DNA of 64,000 nt from Acidimicrobiia bacterium (GTDB taxonomy: Bacteria > Actinomycetota > Acidimicrobiia > Acidimicrobiales > Aldehydirespiratoraceae). Positions 31,373-40,320 of the stretch are shown here, in pieces (the stretch's first letter is position 1; each line of letters begins with the position of its first letter). The position numbers were made by a program, and so were the translations under genes. The notes under the pieces are model-generated. The model searched no databases. It saw only the letters and a program-made list of their open reading frames with translations, and was not told the DNA's origin. The stretch covers positions 25,478-89,477 of the forward strand of contig JAJEJB010000028.1 of the NCBI GenBank assembly GCA_022828135.1, given 5' to 3'.

Positions 31373-32533
31373 ATGGCGAGTTTCAGAGAACTATTGGCGC
31401 AGGCCAAGTCCGAGATCCGCGAGGTCGACACCGTCGGCGGCGAGCAGCTGCTGGCCGAGGGCTGGACCCTGCTCGACGTGCGCGAGCCCGACGAGTACGA
31501 GCAGGGCGCCATCGCCGGCTCCGTGCACATCCCCCGGGGCCAGCTCGAGTCGAGCATCGAGAACCGCGTGCCCGACCGGGCCACCCCGCTGGTGGCCATG
31601 TGCGCGGGCGGCGTGCGCTCCGCCTTCGCGGCGGTGACGCTCGAGCACATGGGCTACACCGACGTGGTGTCCATGGACGGCGGCTTCAACAAGTGGAAGG
31701 ACGAGGGCCGGGCCTGGGCGCGGCCCCGCACCCTGTCGCCCGATCAGCGCAACCGCTACCAGCGCCACCTGCTGGTGCCCGAGGTGGGCGAGGAGGGCCA
31801 GCTCAAGCTGCTCGACGCCAAGGTCCTGCTGCTCGGCGCGGGCGGCCTCGGCTCCCCGGCGGCCCTGTACCTGGCGGCCGCGGGAGTGGGCACCATCGGC
31901 ATCATCGACATGGACGTGGTCGACGAGTCCAACCTCCAGCGCCAGGTCCTGCACAACGTCGACCGGGTGGGCGACCGCAAGGTGGACTCGGCCAAGAAGA
32001 CCCTCACCGCGCTGAACCCCGACGTCAACGTGGTCACCTACGACGCCCGGCTCGGCGCCGACAACGTCATGGAGATACTCGACGGCTACGACGTGGTGGT
32101 AGACGGGGCCGACAACTTCCCGAGCCGGTACCTGCTCAACGACGCCTCGGTCAAGCTGGGCATACCGGTGGTCCACGGGTCGATCTTCCGCTTCGAGGGC
32201 CAGGTCACCGTGTTCGACCCCCGCAACGGGCCCACCTACCGCGACATGCTGCCGGAGCCGCCGCCGCCGGAGATGGCGCCGAGCTGCGCGGAGGCCGGGG
32301 TTCTGGGTGTGCTGCCCGGAATCGTCGGCAGCGTGCAGGCCCTGGAGGCCATCAAGCTGATCCTGGGAGTGGGGGACTCGCTGCGGGGCCGCCTGGTGGC
32401 GTTCGACGCGCTGGAGATGAGCTTCCGCGAGTTCAAGCTGCGGCCCGACCCCTCCAACGAGGTCACTTACGACAACCGGGACCGCATCCAGATCGGCGAA
32501 CTCGACGGCCTCTGCATGCCGACGCTCTCCTAG
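31373..32533 (+). CDS. moeZ: Rhodanese-MoeB fusion: MoeZ-like adenylyltransferase/sulfurtransferase
   Basis: A 386-residue protein from ATG 31373 (AGGAG at 31358-31362); upstream in-frame codons belong to the repeat. Residues 15-110 are a rhodanese domain (TLLDVREPDEYEQGAI, with the active-site loop CAGGVRS). From about 125 follows an E1-like domain: RYQRHLLVPEVGEEGQ, ATP-binding GAGGLGSPAALYLA, ESNLQRQVLH, VDGADNFPSRYLLND and cysteine SCAEAGVLGV. It should adenylate the C-terminal Gly-Gly of a ubiquitin-like sulfur carrier and load sulfur on it. The rhodanese is N-terminal, the reverse of classical MoeZ, so the symbol is by function. The zinc CxxC pairs of MoeB are not evident. Confidence 0.88.
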   Translation: MASFRELLAQAKSEIREVDTVGGEQLLAEGWTLLDVREPDEYEQGAIAGSVHIPRGQLESSIENRVPDRATPLVAMCAGGVRSAFAAVTLEHMGYTDVVSMDGGFNKWKDEGRAWARPRTLSPDQRNRYQRHLLVPEVGEEGQLKLLDAKVLLLGAGGLGSPAALYLAAAGVGTIGIIDMDVVDESNLQRQVLHNVDRVGDRKVDSAKKTLTALNPDVNVVTYDARLGADNVMEILDGYDVVVDGADNFPSRYLLNDASVKLGIPVVHGSIFRFEGQVTVFDPRNGPTYRDMLPEPPPPEMAPSCAEAGVLGVLPGIVGSVQALEAIKLILGVGDSLRGRLVAFDALEMSFREFKLRPDPSNEVTYDNRDRIQIGELDGLCMPTLS

Positions 32534-32603
32534 CTAACTCTAGCCTCGTCGCAATCTAGACTCCGGGGGTTCGAGTTCCTGGAAGGACCGCGCCATCGGA
32601 CAG

Positions 32604-33878
32604 TTGCTGAACAATCTCCGGGCGCGCTTCGCGAGCCTGCTGCCCCTCGGCACCTCATGGATCCTCTGGGGGCTGGTCTTCAACGGGCTCACCACCTACG
32701 GGTACCTGGTGGTGGCTCAGCGCGCCCTGGGCGACGACGGCTACGGCAGCCTGGCCGTGCTGTGGGCCCTGGTCAACATCGGTGGCTTCGGACTGTTCCA
32801 GCCCCTGGAGCAGGAGGTGGCCCGGGCCACGGCCGACCGGGCCAGCCGGGGAGTGGGCAGCGCACCGGTACTGACTCGGGCGGGAGTGCTGGGCGCGGCA
32901 CAGTTCGTGCTGGTCATCGCGGGACTGCTCGCGGCTTGGCCGCTCGGGCTCGACAACCTGCTCGACGGCCGGCCCGAGCTGCTTCTGGCCCTCGTTCTCG
33001 CCCTGGGCGCATTCGCCGGGTCCCAGCTGGTGCGGGGCATCCTCGGCGGCCGCCACATGTTCGACCGCTACGCCTGGTACTTCGTGGTCGAGGGTGGGGC
33101 CCGCATGGCCCTGGCCGTGGTACTGGCAATCGTCGGCGTGGCCGCGGTGGGCGCCTACGGCCTGGCCATCGCCTTCGCGCTGGTGGTCGCCACGGTCGCC
33201 GCGGCCGGCCCCCACCGGCCCTTCGTGCGGTCCGGGCCCCCCGCCACGTACCGGGAGCTCACGCCGGCTCTGGGCTTCCTGCTCATCGCCGCCATCGGCG
33301 AGGCCTTCATACTCAACGTCGGGCCGGTGGCAGTGGACATCGTGGGCGGCGACGAGCTGGGCGCCGAGGCGCCCGGCGTGTTCCTCAACGGCATGCTCAT
33401 CGCCCGCATCCCGCTGTTCTTCTTCCAGGCGGTGAAGGCCAGCCTGCTGCCGAGCCTGGCCACCCTGGCCGGCCGCGGCGACCTCGTCGGGTTCCGCAAC
33501 ATGCAGCTCAAGATCGTGACCGCGGTGGCGGCGGTAGCCGTGGCCACCACGGCGGTGGCGGCGGTGATCGGGCCGCCGGTGGTGCGGGTCGTGTTCGGTG
33601 ACGAGTTGGGCCGCAGCGATATGGCCCTGCTGGCCGCCAGCGGTGGAGGCCTGATGCTGATGCTGTCGCTGGCTCTGGGCCTGGTCGCGCTGGGCCACAC
33701 CCGGCTGGCGGTGGTCGGATGGATCGCCGGGATCGCCGCCTTCGCGGTAGTGGTCAGCTTCGACTTCGAGCCGTTCCTGCGGGTGGAGCTGGCTCTGGTG
33801 GCCGCGGTGGCGGCCGGCTCCCTGGTGGCGGGCAGCCTGTTGCGCCACCAGTACGCGGCCCACGCCCGCGAGACCTGA
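32604..33878 (+). CDS. Wzx-like polysaccharide flippase (MOP superfamily)
   Basis: A 424-residue protein with about 12 membrane helices. It begins after a short basic N-terminus (NNLRARFASLLPLG), has SWILWGLVFNGLTTYGYLVV as first helix, and internal family-like segments such as GLFQPLEQEVARA and RIPLFFFQAVKASLLPSLA. Such proteins move lipid-linked oligosaccharides to the outer face. The start at TTG 32604 lies 17 nt from GGAAGGA; an ATC at 32595 would be better spaced, so the true start is uncertain. It opens the polysaccharide region together with the polymerase gene at 38.9-40.3 kb. Confidence 0.82.
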   Translation: MLNNLRARFASLLPLGTSWILWGLVFNGLTTYGYLVVAQRALGDDGYGSLAVLWALVNIGGFGLFQPLEQEVARATADRASRGVGSAPVLTRAGVLGAAQFVLVIAGLLAAWPLGLDNLLDGRPELLLALVLALGAFAGSQLVRGILGGRHMFDRYAWYFVVEGGARMALAVVLAIVGVAAVGAYGLAIAFALVVATVAAAGPHRPFVRSGPPATYRELTPALGFLLIAAIGEAFILNVGPVAVDIVGGDELGAEAPGVFLNGMLIARIPLFFFQAVKASLLPSLATLAGRGDLVGFRNMQLKIVTAVAAVAVATTAVAAVIGPPVVRVVFGDELGRSDMALLAASGGGLMLMLSLALGLVALGHTRLAVVGWIAGIAAFAVVVSFDFEPFLRVELALVAAVAAGSLVAGSLLRHQYAAHARET

Positions 33879-33906
33879 GCCGAACCGCTCACGGGATCGC
33901 CGATCC

Positions 33907-35283
33907 CTAGTCCGCGCCTTGTGGAAGTTGACTGGGGTTGATCGGTGCCACGCCCTTGAGCTTCAGAAGCAGCCATCGTCCGAGCTTCAACCACGGATAG
34001 CCCAGACGCGCCGCCACCGGAGAATTGAACGCCAGCCGGTTGATCCTGTTGAACACGCCGCGGCCCTCGGCGAGGAGCGCAAGCTCGTTGAGCGCCTCGT
34101 GACCGACGTAGTAGCGCCCGTCCACTACTGCGACCATGCCGTCGTTGAGATCGTGGGGCAGGCGGCGAACCTCCTCCACGACCGGACCGCCCTGGCGAGC
34201 ATCGATGAGGGTGAGTTCCTTGACTGACTGCCTCAGCTTCAGGAACTGGGCGTAGTTGCTGCACAACGGGCACTCGCCGTCGTAGATCAACTGGACCCGG
34301 TCGACCTGCCGGTGCTGGTCCGCCGATCGGAGGCGCTTCACCGCGCGGAAGGGTATACCGATGATCGGCAGAGACTGCGTCAAGCCGGAGGGGGACAGCC
34401 TTGCAGGTGCGAGCGGAGAGAAGACCAGGAACAGTCCCAACAATACGATGTGATTCGGAAAGGCAATGTTCATCAGCCAGTCGCTTGTGATGTGGAACAG
34501 CATGAGGACGATGCCGAACGGCCTATGCAAGTGCGGACGGAATACAACCAGGATTGCGAAGATCTCGATGTAGATCGTCAGCAACCACATCGCGTATGTC
34601 AACAGATCATGTTGTGACACGAACGGCAGCAGCGGCGGAATGTCATCAGCCTCTGCCAGTAGACGATTCAGCAGGATGCGTGTCAGAGCATCTGGCGACA
34701 GCAGTTCCAAGCCGCCATGCCATATTTTCTGGAACCCGGACAACGTGTAGGGTAACAGCAGGACAACCTGTATCAGCCAGAATACATTGAGACATGCCAG
34801 CACGCCCCTCCGAGTCTGGGGCTGGTGTCTCTTGCGACGGGGCAGGAACAACAGAGCGAAGCTGACAAAGAGAAGTATGTGTGCACCATGGTTGATCGAC
34901 CCGTAGGAATTGCGCAGCGCAACATGCAGCAGCAGATACAGGAAGGTGCCCAGCCGCCAGACGAGAATCCGCGGAGCGACCGCGGCCGATATGGCAAAGA
35001 GCAGACCGAAGGCGGTGACTGTGGTCGTATGGGCGAGCCAGTCCACCCCGATCGTCTGCTGAACCAACTTGAGGGGCCACTGCGGAGCAGTGGGCGGGAT
35101 CCCCTCGTAGGCCCTGCTGAATCGCAACGATGACGTGGTCATCTGATATGCGATCAACAGGTAGTAGAACTGGCTGAGCAAGACGACTGTCGTCGCCGCC
35201 CTGGTCAAGTCAGTCGGCGTTCGGTGCCCCGTAATGCGGACACCGAGCAATGACTTGCGAAGAAATCGCATTGATCGATGCAC
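33907..35283 (-). CDS. HTTM membrane domain fused to a DCC thiol-disulfide oxidoreductase domain
   Basis: A 458-residue protein from GTG 35283, one base overlapping the upstream stop. Residues 20-330 form an HTTM domain with several membrane helices, related to vitamin K-dependent gamma-carboxylase (RNSYGSINHGAHILLFV is characteristic). Residues about 345-450 form a DCC1/DUF393 domain with the redox motif YDGECPLCSNY. A membrane-bound thiol oxidoreductase role is inferred; the substrate is unknown. Base composition looks less GC-rich than neighbours and rare codons are more frequent, suggesting transfer. The downstream end faces the Wzx-like gene. Confidence 0.82.
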   Translation of the reverse strand: MHRSMRFLRKSLLGVRITGHRTPTDLTRAATTVVLLSQFYYLLIAYQMTTSSLRFSRAYEGIPPTAPQWPLKLVQQTIGVDWLAHTTTVTAFGLLFAISAAVAPRILVWRLGTFLYLLLHVALRNSYGSINHGAHILLFVSFALLFLPRRKRHQPQTRRGVLACLNVFWLIQVVLLLPYTLSGFQKIWHGGLELLSPDALTRILLNRLLAEADDIPPLLPFVSQHDLLTYAMWLLTIYIEIFAILVVFRPHLHRPFGIVLMLFHITSDWLMNIAFPNHIVLLGLFLVFSPLAPARLSPSGLTQSLPIIGIPFRAVKRLRSADQHRQVDRVQLIYDGECPLCSNYAQFLKLRQSVKELTLIDARQGGPVVEEVRRLPHDLNDGMVAVVDGRYYVGHEALNELALLAEGRGVFNRINRLAFNSPVAARLGYPWLKLGRWLLLKLKGVAPINPSQLPQGAD

Positions 35284-35861
35284 TACTCTGTTTGAACGGG
35301 CGCGCTGATGCGGCCGACCTCAGTGTTCCATCGCCCGATTGCCGATTCGGATTGGAAGAAGTCTGTAATGGCTGTCTTGCCGTTGGCAATATCATCAACT
35401 TGAGGCTGAACTTCACGGAGGTCTATCTCAGCCCGGATGATGCTGAACTCCACTTCACTGTGGCCTGTAGACCGGATCACAAGGGGAAAGATCACATCAG
35501 CTACCGTGTCGTCACAGTCGACATTTCTGACACAATCCAAGGCAGCCAACCGGAGTGCCTTCCAGTCGCGCACTTCGGTGTTCGGAATCAGGTAATGGCC
35601 TTCTTCGACAGGCTGACCATCAACCGCCTCCAACACCAGCGCATATTCGTTTGTTTGCCAGTCAGGAATGTTCGAGAAGAGTCTCCACTTGAAGAAGGGG
35701 AATACCTCGGAGTGTTCCTGTTCAACTACGGAGTTGAGAGGGATCATCACAACATAGAGAACCAAGAAGAGCGGAATAAGGTACTTGGTCAGCCGGAGGC
35801 GTCTCCTCGTCGATGCGGCCTTCCTCACGAGACGCGGCCCTTCCCCCTCGTGCGCGCTCAT
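35283..35861 (-). CDS. Membrane-anchored partner of the HTTM/DCC protein
   Basis: A 192-residue protein from ATG 35861, which overlaps the upstream glycosyltransferase stop (ATGA). A basic N-terminus (about 30 residues) leads to one membrane helix (LIPLFLVLYVVMIPLNSV), then an extracytoplasmic domain starting FPFFKWRLFSNIPD and containing two cysteines (LDCVRNVDCDD). The stop abuts the HTTM gene start, so the two are coupled. Small single-pass partners are common beside HTTM genes. It shares the lower-GC composition. No function is assigned. Confidence 0.72.
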   Translation of the reverse strand: MSAHEGEGPRLVRKAASTRRRLRLTKYLIPLFLVLYVVMIPLNSVVEQEHSEVFPFFKWRLFSNIPDWQTNEYALVLEAVDGQPVEEGHYLIPNTEVRDWKALRLAALDCVRNVDCDDTVADVIFPLVIRSTGHSEVEFSIIRAEIDLREVQPQVDDIANGKTAITDFFQSESAIGRWNTEVGRISAPVQTE

Positions 35862-38800
35862 CGATGAAGCCACTCTGGCGCGGCGATCCCGGCGAAGGCG
35901 AAGTCGCAGCCGTCCCTCACGTCGCTGGCACGGCCGAGGAAGTGGCTGTCGTCGACGGTCCAGGTGTGCTCGTCGCCGTGGCGGACCCGCAGGTATCCGG
36001 CGCCGTGGGTCCAGTAGATCCGTCCTCCTAGGGCGGCAACGTCCTGGGCGAGCGCGATATCGACCCGCCTCGGCACCCGGCGCCAGCCTCCGGCCTGCTC
36101 GAAGTCGTGGCGGGAGATCATCAGCACCCCGCCGGAGACGCCGATGAAGGGGATGTACTGCTCTGAGAACTTCTGCCGCTGGCGGTCCCGGACGGTCTTG
36201 TCGATCTGCTCGAGGTACACGTACTCGGCCGACTTGCCCACCAACTCGGCCTGGGAGTACTCGTGGGCGAGCACGAGGTCCCACACGTGCTCCGTGCCGT
36301 AGTAGTCATCGTCGTCCATCTTGGTGATCAGTGATCCGGAAGCCGCGGCCGCGGCAGCGTTGAGCACCGATCCCAGGGGCAGGGAGCCGTCCACCCGCAC
36401 GATCCTCAGGGCGGGCGTGAAGGACTCGGCCAGGGCCGCGATCTCCGAGTCGGCGCCCCACCCGTCGCCGTGCAGGCCCAGCACCAACTCGAGCCGCGGG
36501 TAGGTCTGGGCGCCCACGGTGGCGAGCAGGTCCTTGAGCTTGTCCGGCCGGCGCGTCGGGGCCAGGACCGACACCTCGGGAACGGGCACCTCTATGCCGG
36601 AGGCGCCCAGGAGCTGGCGGGCCCGTCCCCGCAGCGAATGGTCGCGCAAGGCGCAACGGCGCACGGCGATGCTGATCTGCTCACGCTCATGGTCGTCCGC
36701 GTCCGCGACCGCGCCGCTCGCCATCAGGTCGTGAAGGTCGGCCCCGAGACGCTCGGCCAGCGCTGGATCGGGATCCTCGATGTGGACCAACACCCCGGCC
36801 GCGGCCAGGGCGGCCAGGGCGGCGGCCCGGTGGCCGGGGCTCCTGTGGAAGCCGGCCCTGTCGGTGACGTGGTGCAGGGAGCGCAGCCCGTCGAGGAGCT
36901 CCCCGCCGATCTGCAGGCTCAGGACCGCGCTCGCCGGCAGCGACATGAGTGACCTCAGCGGCGCAGACTCGGGCCGGCATGACGCCGACCAGCCGGCGGG
37001 GTTGACCGCCTCGGGGTTGAACGCTTGGACGCTGAGCCGGGGAGGCAGCTCCGACAGCACGGCCACGGCCGACCTGGGGGCATCGCCGGAGTCACCGGTG
37101 GCGGCGTCGCGGGTGCGCGGGGAATCCACCACCAGGAGGTCCACATGGTCCTCTCCCAGGCGTGACGCCACCCGGGTGGAGGCCGCGAGCACTGCTGAAG
37201 CGTCGCGCCCGGAGGCGGCGATCTCGGCTCCGAGGGGATACCGGGCCAGCCGCTGCACGTACCGTTTGCTCCTCGCCTGGAGGCCCAACCAGATCTTCAG
37301 CCGCTTCCGCGCCTGCCGTCGCTGGACCCGCTGCGCCCGGACCAGCCCCCGCCCCAGCCTGCGCGTCCGGAACCACCCCCGCCTCGACGCCAACCACACC
37401 CGCCTCAACGCCCAGACCACGTTTCTGAGCCGCCACCCCACGGCCTGGGCGACCGTGACGATGAACCGCCAGAGGTCTCGGGGGCTGCGGATGTTCCGCA
37501 CCATTCCGAACAGGGTGGGTACATGTCGCCGGGCCCTGGCCGATGCTCTCAGCAGGAACTTGACCGGCCCCTGCAGCCGGGCCGCGAGCCAGCTCTGGGG
37601 CTTCGGCTCGTGGGTGACCTGCAGGCTGTCGACGTCGAGCTCGACGAATGTGCCGACATCGGAGACCGAGCATCCGCAGCGCCGGGCCCGCTGCAAGGCC
37701 CAGGTGCGGGTAATCGAGACCCGATGGCCCGAGGCGAGGTCCGACTCGCCCGAGGTGGCCGTCCCGAGCTGGTTGTGCAACCGGTAGATCATGCGGTCCC
37801 TGACCCCGGCGCCGGCCGGGATCCGCACATGGAAGGCGGCCGAGGGCCAGGCCTCCAGCGCACCGCCTGAAGCTCCCACGCTCACCCGCGGATCGGCGTC
37901 CAGCAGTCGCCGCAGGCGATCGAACGGCTCCGCGGGCCGCTCCTCGACCCACACGACAAGGTCGTGGACGCTGCTCGCCAGCACCTTCTCGACCGTGGCG
38001 AGCACCTCTTCGGTGTCGACGTGCCCGGGCTCCACGGTCACCGCGAACTGCGGAACCGAATAGGACCGTCCGGGCGGCGAACTCCGCAGCCGGCGGTCCG
38101 GTATGAGGTGGGAGAGCTTGTCCCTTTGCTGCTTGAGGCTCACCTCCTCGCTCTCGCTGAGTACGGCACCCTCACCCTGATGCCAGCACAGAGCGCTTCG
38201 CTCCGGAACCAGCACCGCTCCCAGGGCGTAGGCCCGCCAACCGAACTCGATGTCCTCCGAGCCCCACTGGGTGAACGACTCGTCGAATCCGCCCACCGCC
38301 CAGAAGAAGTCGGCCGACACTGCGAAGTTCCCCCCGGTCACCACCCGGAAGACGTCGTCGGCGTCCGAGGCCAGGTCGTCGGTCAGCGACATGCGCCGTT
38401 CGATCCACTCGGGGCGTTGTACGGGTCGCCCCTCGAAGAGATCAGCGAGCGAGCCGGGCCGTTCCCGAACCGCGGCCGCGTCGATGCCGGCAACGTCGGT
38501 ATGGCAGCGGAACCCGAGCGACAGCAGGTCGCTGGCGGCGTGGTGCCATCGGGCATGGGAGGCGAGCCAGCCGGTCTCGGGCACCATGTCGCAGTCGAGG
38601 AACGCCAGGATGCGGCCGCGGGCGGCGCGGGCTCCGTTGTTGCGGGCCCGGGCCAGCCCGAAACCCAGGTCCGGCTGGTGGATCACGCTCAACTGGAGCG
38701 GCGACGGCCCGGCCAGCTCCAGCGGGGGATCGGAGCCGTCATCCACCACGATCACCTCGAACAGCTGGCGCGGGTAGGACTGGCCCTCGAGACCGGCCAG

Positions 38801-38944
38801 GGTCAGGGCGAGCGCCTCGGGTGCCTCGTAGTAGGGGACCACGACAGTGACGGGAATCTCGGGCTCGAAGATCTCGACCGGTGCCACCGCCACCGATCGC
38901 CAGTCGTTGTCCCGCACTCCGGCCGGGGGAGGCGTGCTGCTCAT
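35858..38944 (-). CDS. Large two-domain family 2 glycosyltransferase
   Basis: A 1028-residue protein from ATG 38944. Residues about 30-260 are a GT2 domain of the chondroitin-synthase type: VTVVVPYYEAPEAL, VDDGSD, FLDCDMVPETGWL, and GGFDESFTQWGSEDIEFGW with the catalytic Glu-Asp. Residues 300-440 resemble a degenerate GT-A fold, and 460-560 is very Arg/Trp-rich (RRVWLASRRGWFRTRRLGRG). A C-terminal GT2 domain (about 770-1020) has VSVLAPTRRPDKL and KMDDDDYYG. It likely adds two sugars of a surface polymer. Both ends overlap neighbouring genes by 4 bp. Confidence 0.88.
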   Translation of the reverse strand: MSSTPPPAGVRDNDWRSVAVAPVEIFEPEIPVTVVVPYYEAPEALALTLAGLEGQSYPRQLFEVIVVDDGSDPPLELAGPSPLQLSVIHQPDLGFGLARARNNGARAARGRILAFLDCDMVPETGWLASHARWHHAASDLLSLGFRCHTDVAGIDAAAVRERPGSLADLFEGRPVQRPEWIERRMSLTDDLASDADDVFRVVTGGNFAVSADFFWAVGGFDESFTQWGSEDIEFGWRAYALGAVLVPERSALCWHQGEGAVLSESEEVSLKQQRDKLSHLIPDRRLRSSPPGRSYSVPQFAVTVEPGHVDTEEVLATVEKVLASSVHDLVVWVEERPAEPFDRLRRLLDADPRVSVGASGGALEAWPSAAFHVRIPAGAGVRDRMIYRLHNQLGTATSGESDLASGHRVSITRTWALQRARRCGCSVSDVGTFVELDVDSLQVTHEPKPQSWLAARLQGPVKFLLRASARARRHVPTLFGMVRNIRSPRDLWRFIVTVAQAVGWRLRNVVWALRRVWLASRRGWFRTRRLGRGLVRAQRVQRRQARKRLKIWLGLQARSKRYVQRLARYPLGAEIAASGRDASAVLAASTRVASRLGEDHVDLLVVDSPRTRDAATGDSGDAPRSAVAVLSELPPRLSVQAFNPEAVNPAGWSASCRPESAPLRSLMSLPASAVLSLQIGGELLDGLRSLHHVTDRAGFHRSPGHRAAALAALAAAGVLVHIEDPDPALAERLGADLHDLMASGAVADADDHEREQISIAVRRCALRDHSLRGRARQLLGASGIEVPVPEVSVLAPTRRPDKLKDLLATVGAQTYPRLELVLGLHGDGWGADSEIAALAESFTPALRIVRVDGSLPLGSVLNAAAAAASGSLITKMDDDDYYGTEHVWDLVLAHEYSQAELVGKSAEYVYLEQIDKTVRDRQRQKFSEQYIPFIGVSGGVLMISRHDFEQAGGWRRVPRRVDIALAQDVAALGGRIYWTHGAGYLRVRHGDEHTWTVDDSHFLGRASDVRDGCDFAFAGIAAPEWLHR

Positions 38945-40296
38945 CGGACCATCATCGCGCCGTCGAGGATCCTGTAGGCGCCGCCTTCGGCAACTCTGGG
39001 CGGCAGGGCGGGCTTCGAGCCTCCAGATGGGTGCGCGCCCCCGCCCGCTCGGCCTCTGAGAGCGGCGGCCATCAGCAGCACCCAGTTGTAGGAGAACCAA
39101 AGCACGAAGCTCTCTGTGACGTTCTCCACGAGCAGGAAGGCTACGAGAGCGGCCCACATCCAGGTGTCCGCGCCCGGACGCCGCCACACCGCCAGCCCGG
39201 CATTGCGTGCGGCCAGCACCACGATGGCCACGAACGGCACCACACCCAGCAGGCCCAGGCCCAGGCCCACTTCGACCAGGCTGTTGTGGGCGCTGCCTCG
39301 CCTCAGCAGCACGTGCTGGGTCAGTTCCTCGATGTCCCAGAAGGTGAAGAATCCGTAGCCGCCGAAGGGCCTTTCGGAGATCCGGTCCCACACCAGGCCC
39401 CAGATGGTGCGGCGCTGGCTCAGCGTGGGGTCGTCCCAGACCGCGACCAGGACCCCGACCGCGCCCGCCAAGCCGGCACCGGTCGCCGCGAGGCATGCCC
39501 ATGCGGCCCGGTGCCGATCCCAGCGCCTCCTCAGCCACCAGTAGGCGAGGGGAAGGCCGGACACGGCAACGGCGGCCACCAGCGCCAGCCAAGCGGTGCG
39601 ACTGCCCGCGCCGACCAGGGCTGCCATCGATCCGGCTATCCCGCACGCGGCTGCGACCCGCCGGATACGGCTGCCGCCGAAGACGAAGCGCACACCGGCC
39701 AGAACACCGATGGCGGCAAGGGGAGCCAGCGAGTTGCGGTTGGTGTACACGCCTTTCCAGTAGTCGTTCGGTCCGAGGCCGAGGTCGGGCCGGAGCACGA
39801 TGAGCAGGAGACTGGCGGCGACCGCGGCGGCGGACATCAGCCCGATCGTCGCCGCGGTGTCGCCGTCGTCGAGCCGTGATATCGCCCATGCCAGCAGAGC
39901 CATGCCGGCGTAGATGGATGAACGCCACCCGGTGGCGGTCGCATCCACGCTCCACAGCGTGGATGCGAGGGCGGCCAGCGCGAACCAGGCGACTGCTGCG
40001 GCAGCGATCCGCTCGGAGCCTTCGAGGGGGCGGCTCCGCCTGCCCATCACGTCCCACGAGGCCAGAGCGGCTCCGCAGACGGCCGCCGCGACGAGGAAGG
40101 GCCACACCGCCGGGTCCTCCCAGCGGCCGGTGCGGTCCAGCACGCTCTTGGAGAACAGCAGCACCGGTCCGTTGGTCAACACGAGGAGGGCCGCGGCCGC
40201 GATCGCCACCCTGAAGGTCCGGGCGCTGAAGGCGCGCTTGTCGACAGCCTGCCGGCCGGCGCCGGCCGGCTCCGGCGAGGCGGGAGTCGCAGCCAT
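38941..40296 (-). CDS. O-antigen ligase/polymerase-like membrane protein (Wzy-type)
   Basis: A 451-residue protein from ATG 40296 with about 11 membrane helices. The family signature region is in the large extracytoplasmic loop: RRTIWGLVWDRISERPFGGY, then RRGSAHNSLVEVGLGLGLLG, matching the Wzy_C (WaaL) pattern in which a histidine and nearby arginines act. An earlier GPNDYWKGVYTNRNSLAPLA is also typical. It would polymerise or ligate lipid-linked repeat units. The start lies only 24 bp from the divergent transporter gene start. Confidence 0.86.
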   Translation of the reverse strand: MAATPASPEPAGAGRQAVDKRAFSARTFRVAIAAAALLVLTNGPVLLFSKSVLDRTGRWEDPAVWPFLVAAAVCGAALASWDVMGRRSRPLEGSERIAAAAVAWFALAALASTLWSVDATATGWRSSIYAGMALLAWAISRLDDGDTAATIGLMSAAAVAASLLLIVLRPDLGLGPNDYWKGVYTNRNSLAPLAAIGVLAGVRFVFGGSRIRRVAAACGIAGSMAALVGAGSRTAWLALVAAVAVSGLPLAYWWLRRRWDRHRAAWACLAATGAGLAGAVGVLVAVWDDPTLSQRRTIWGLVWDRISERPFGGYGFFTFWDIEELTQHVLLRRGSAHNSLVEVGLGLGLLGVVPFVAIVVLAARNAGLAVWRRPGADTWMWAALVAFLLVENVTESFVLWFSYNWVLLMAAALRGRAGGGAHPSGGSKPALPPRVAEGGAYRILDGAMMVR

Positions 40297-40320
40297 CGGG
40301 CTGATCCTAGGATTGTCGCG

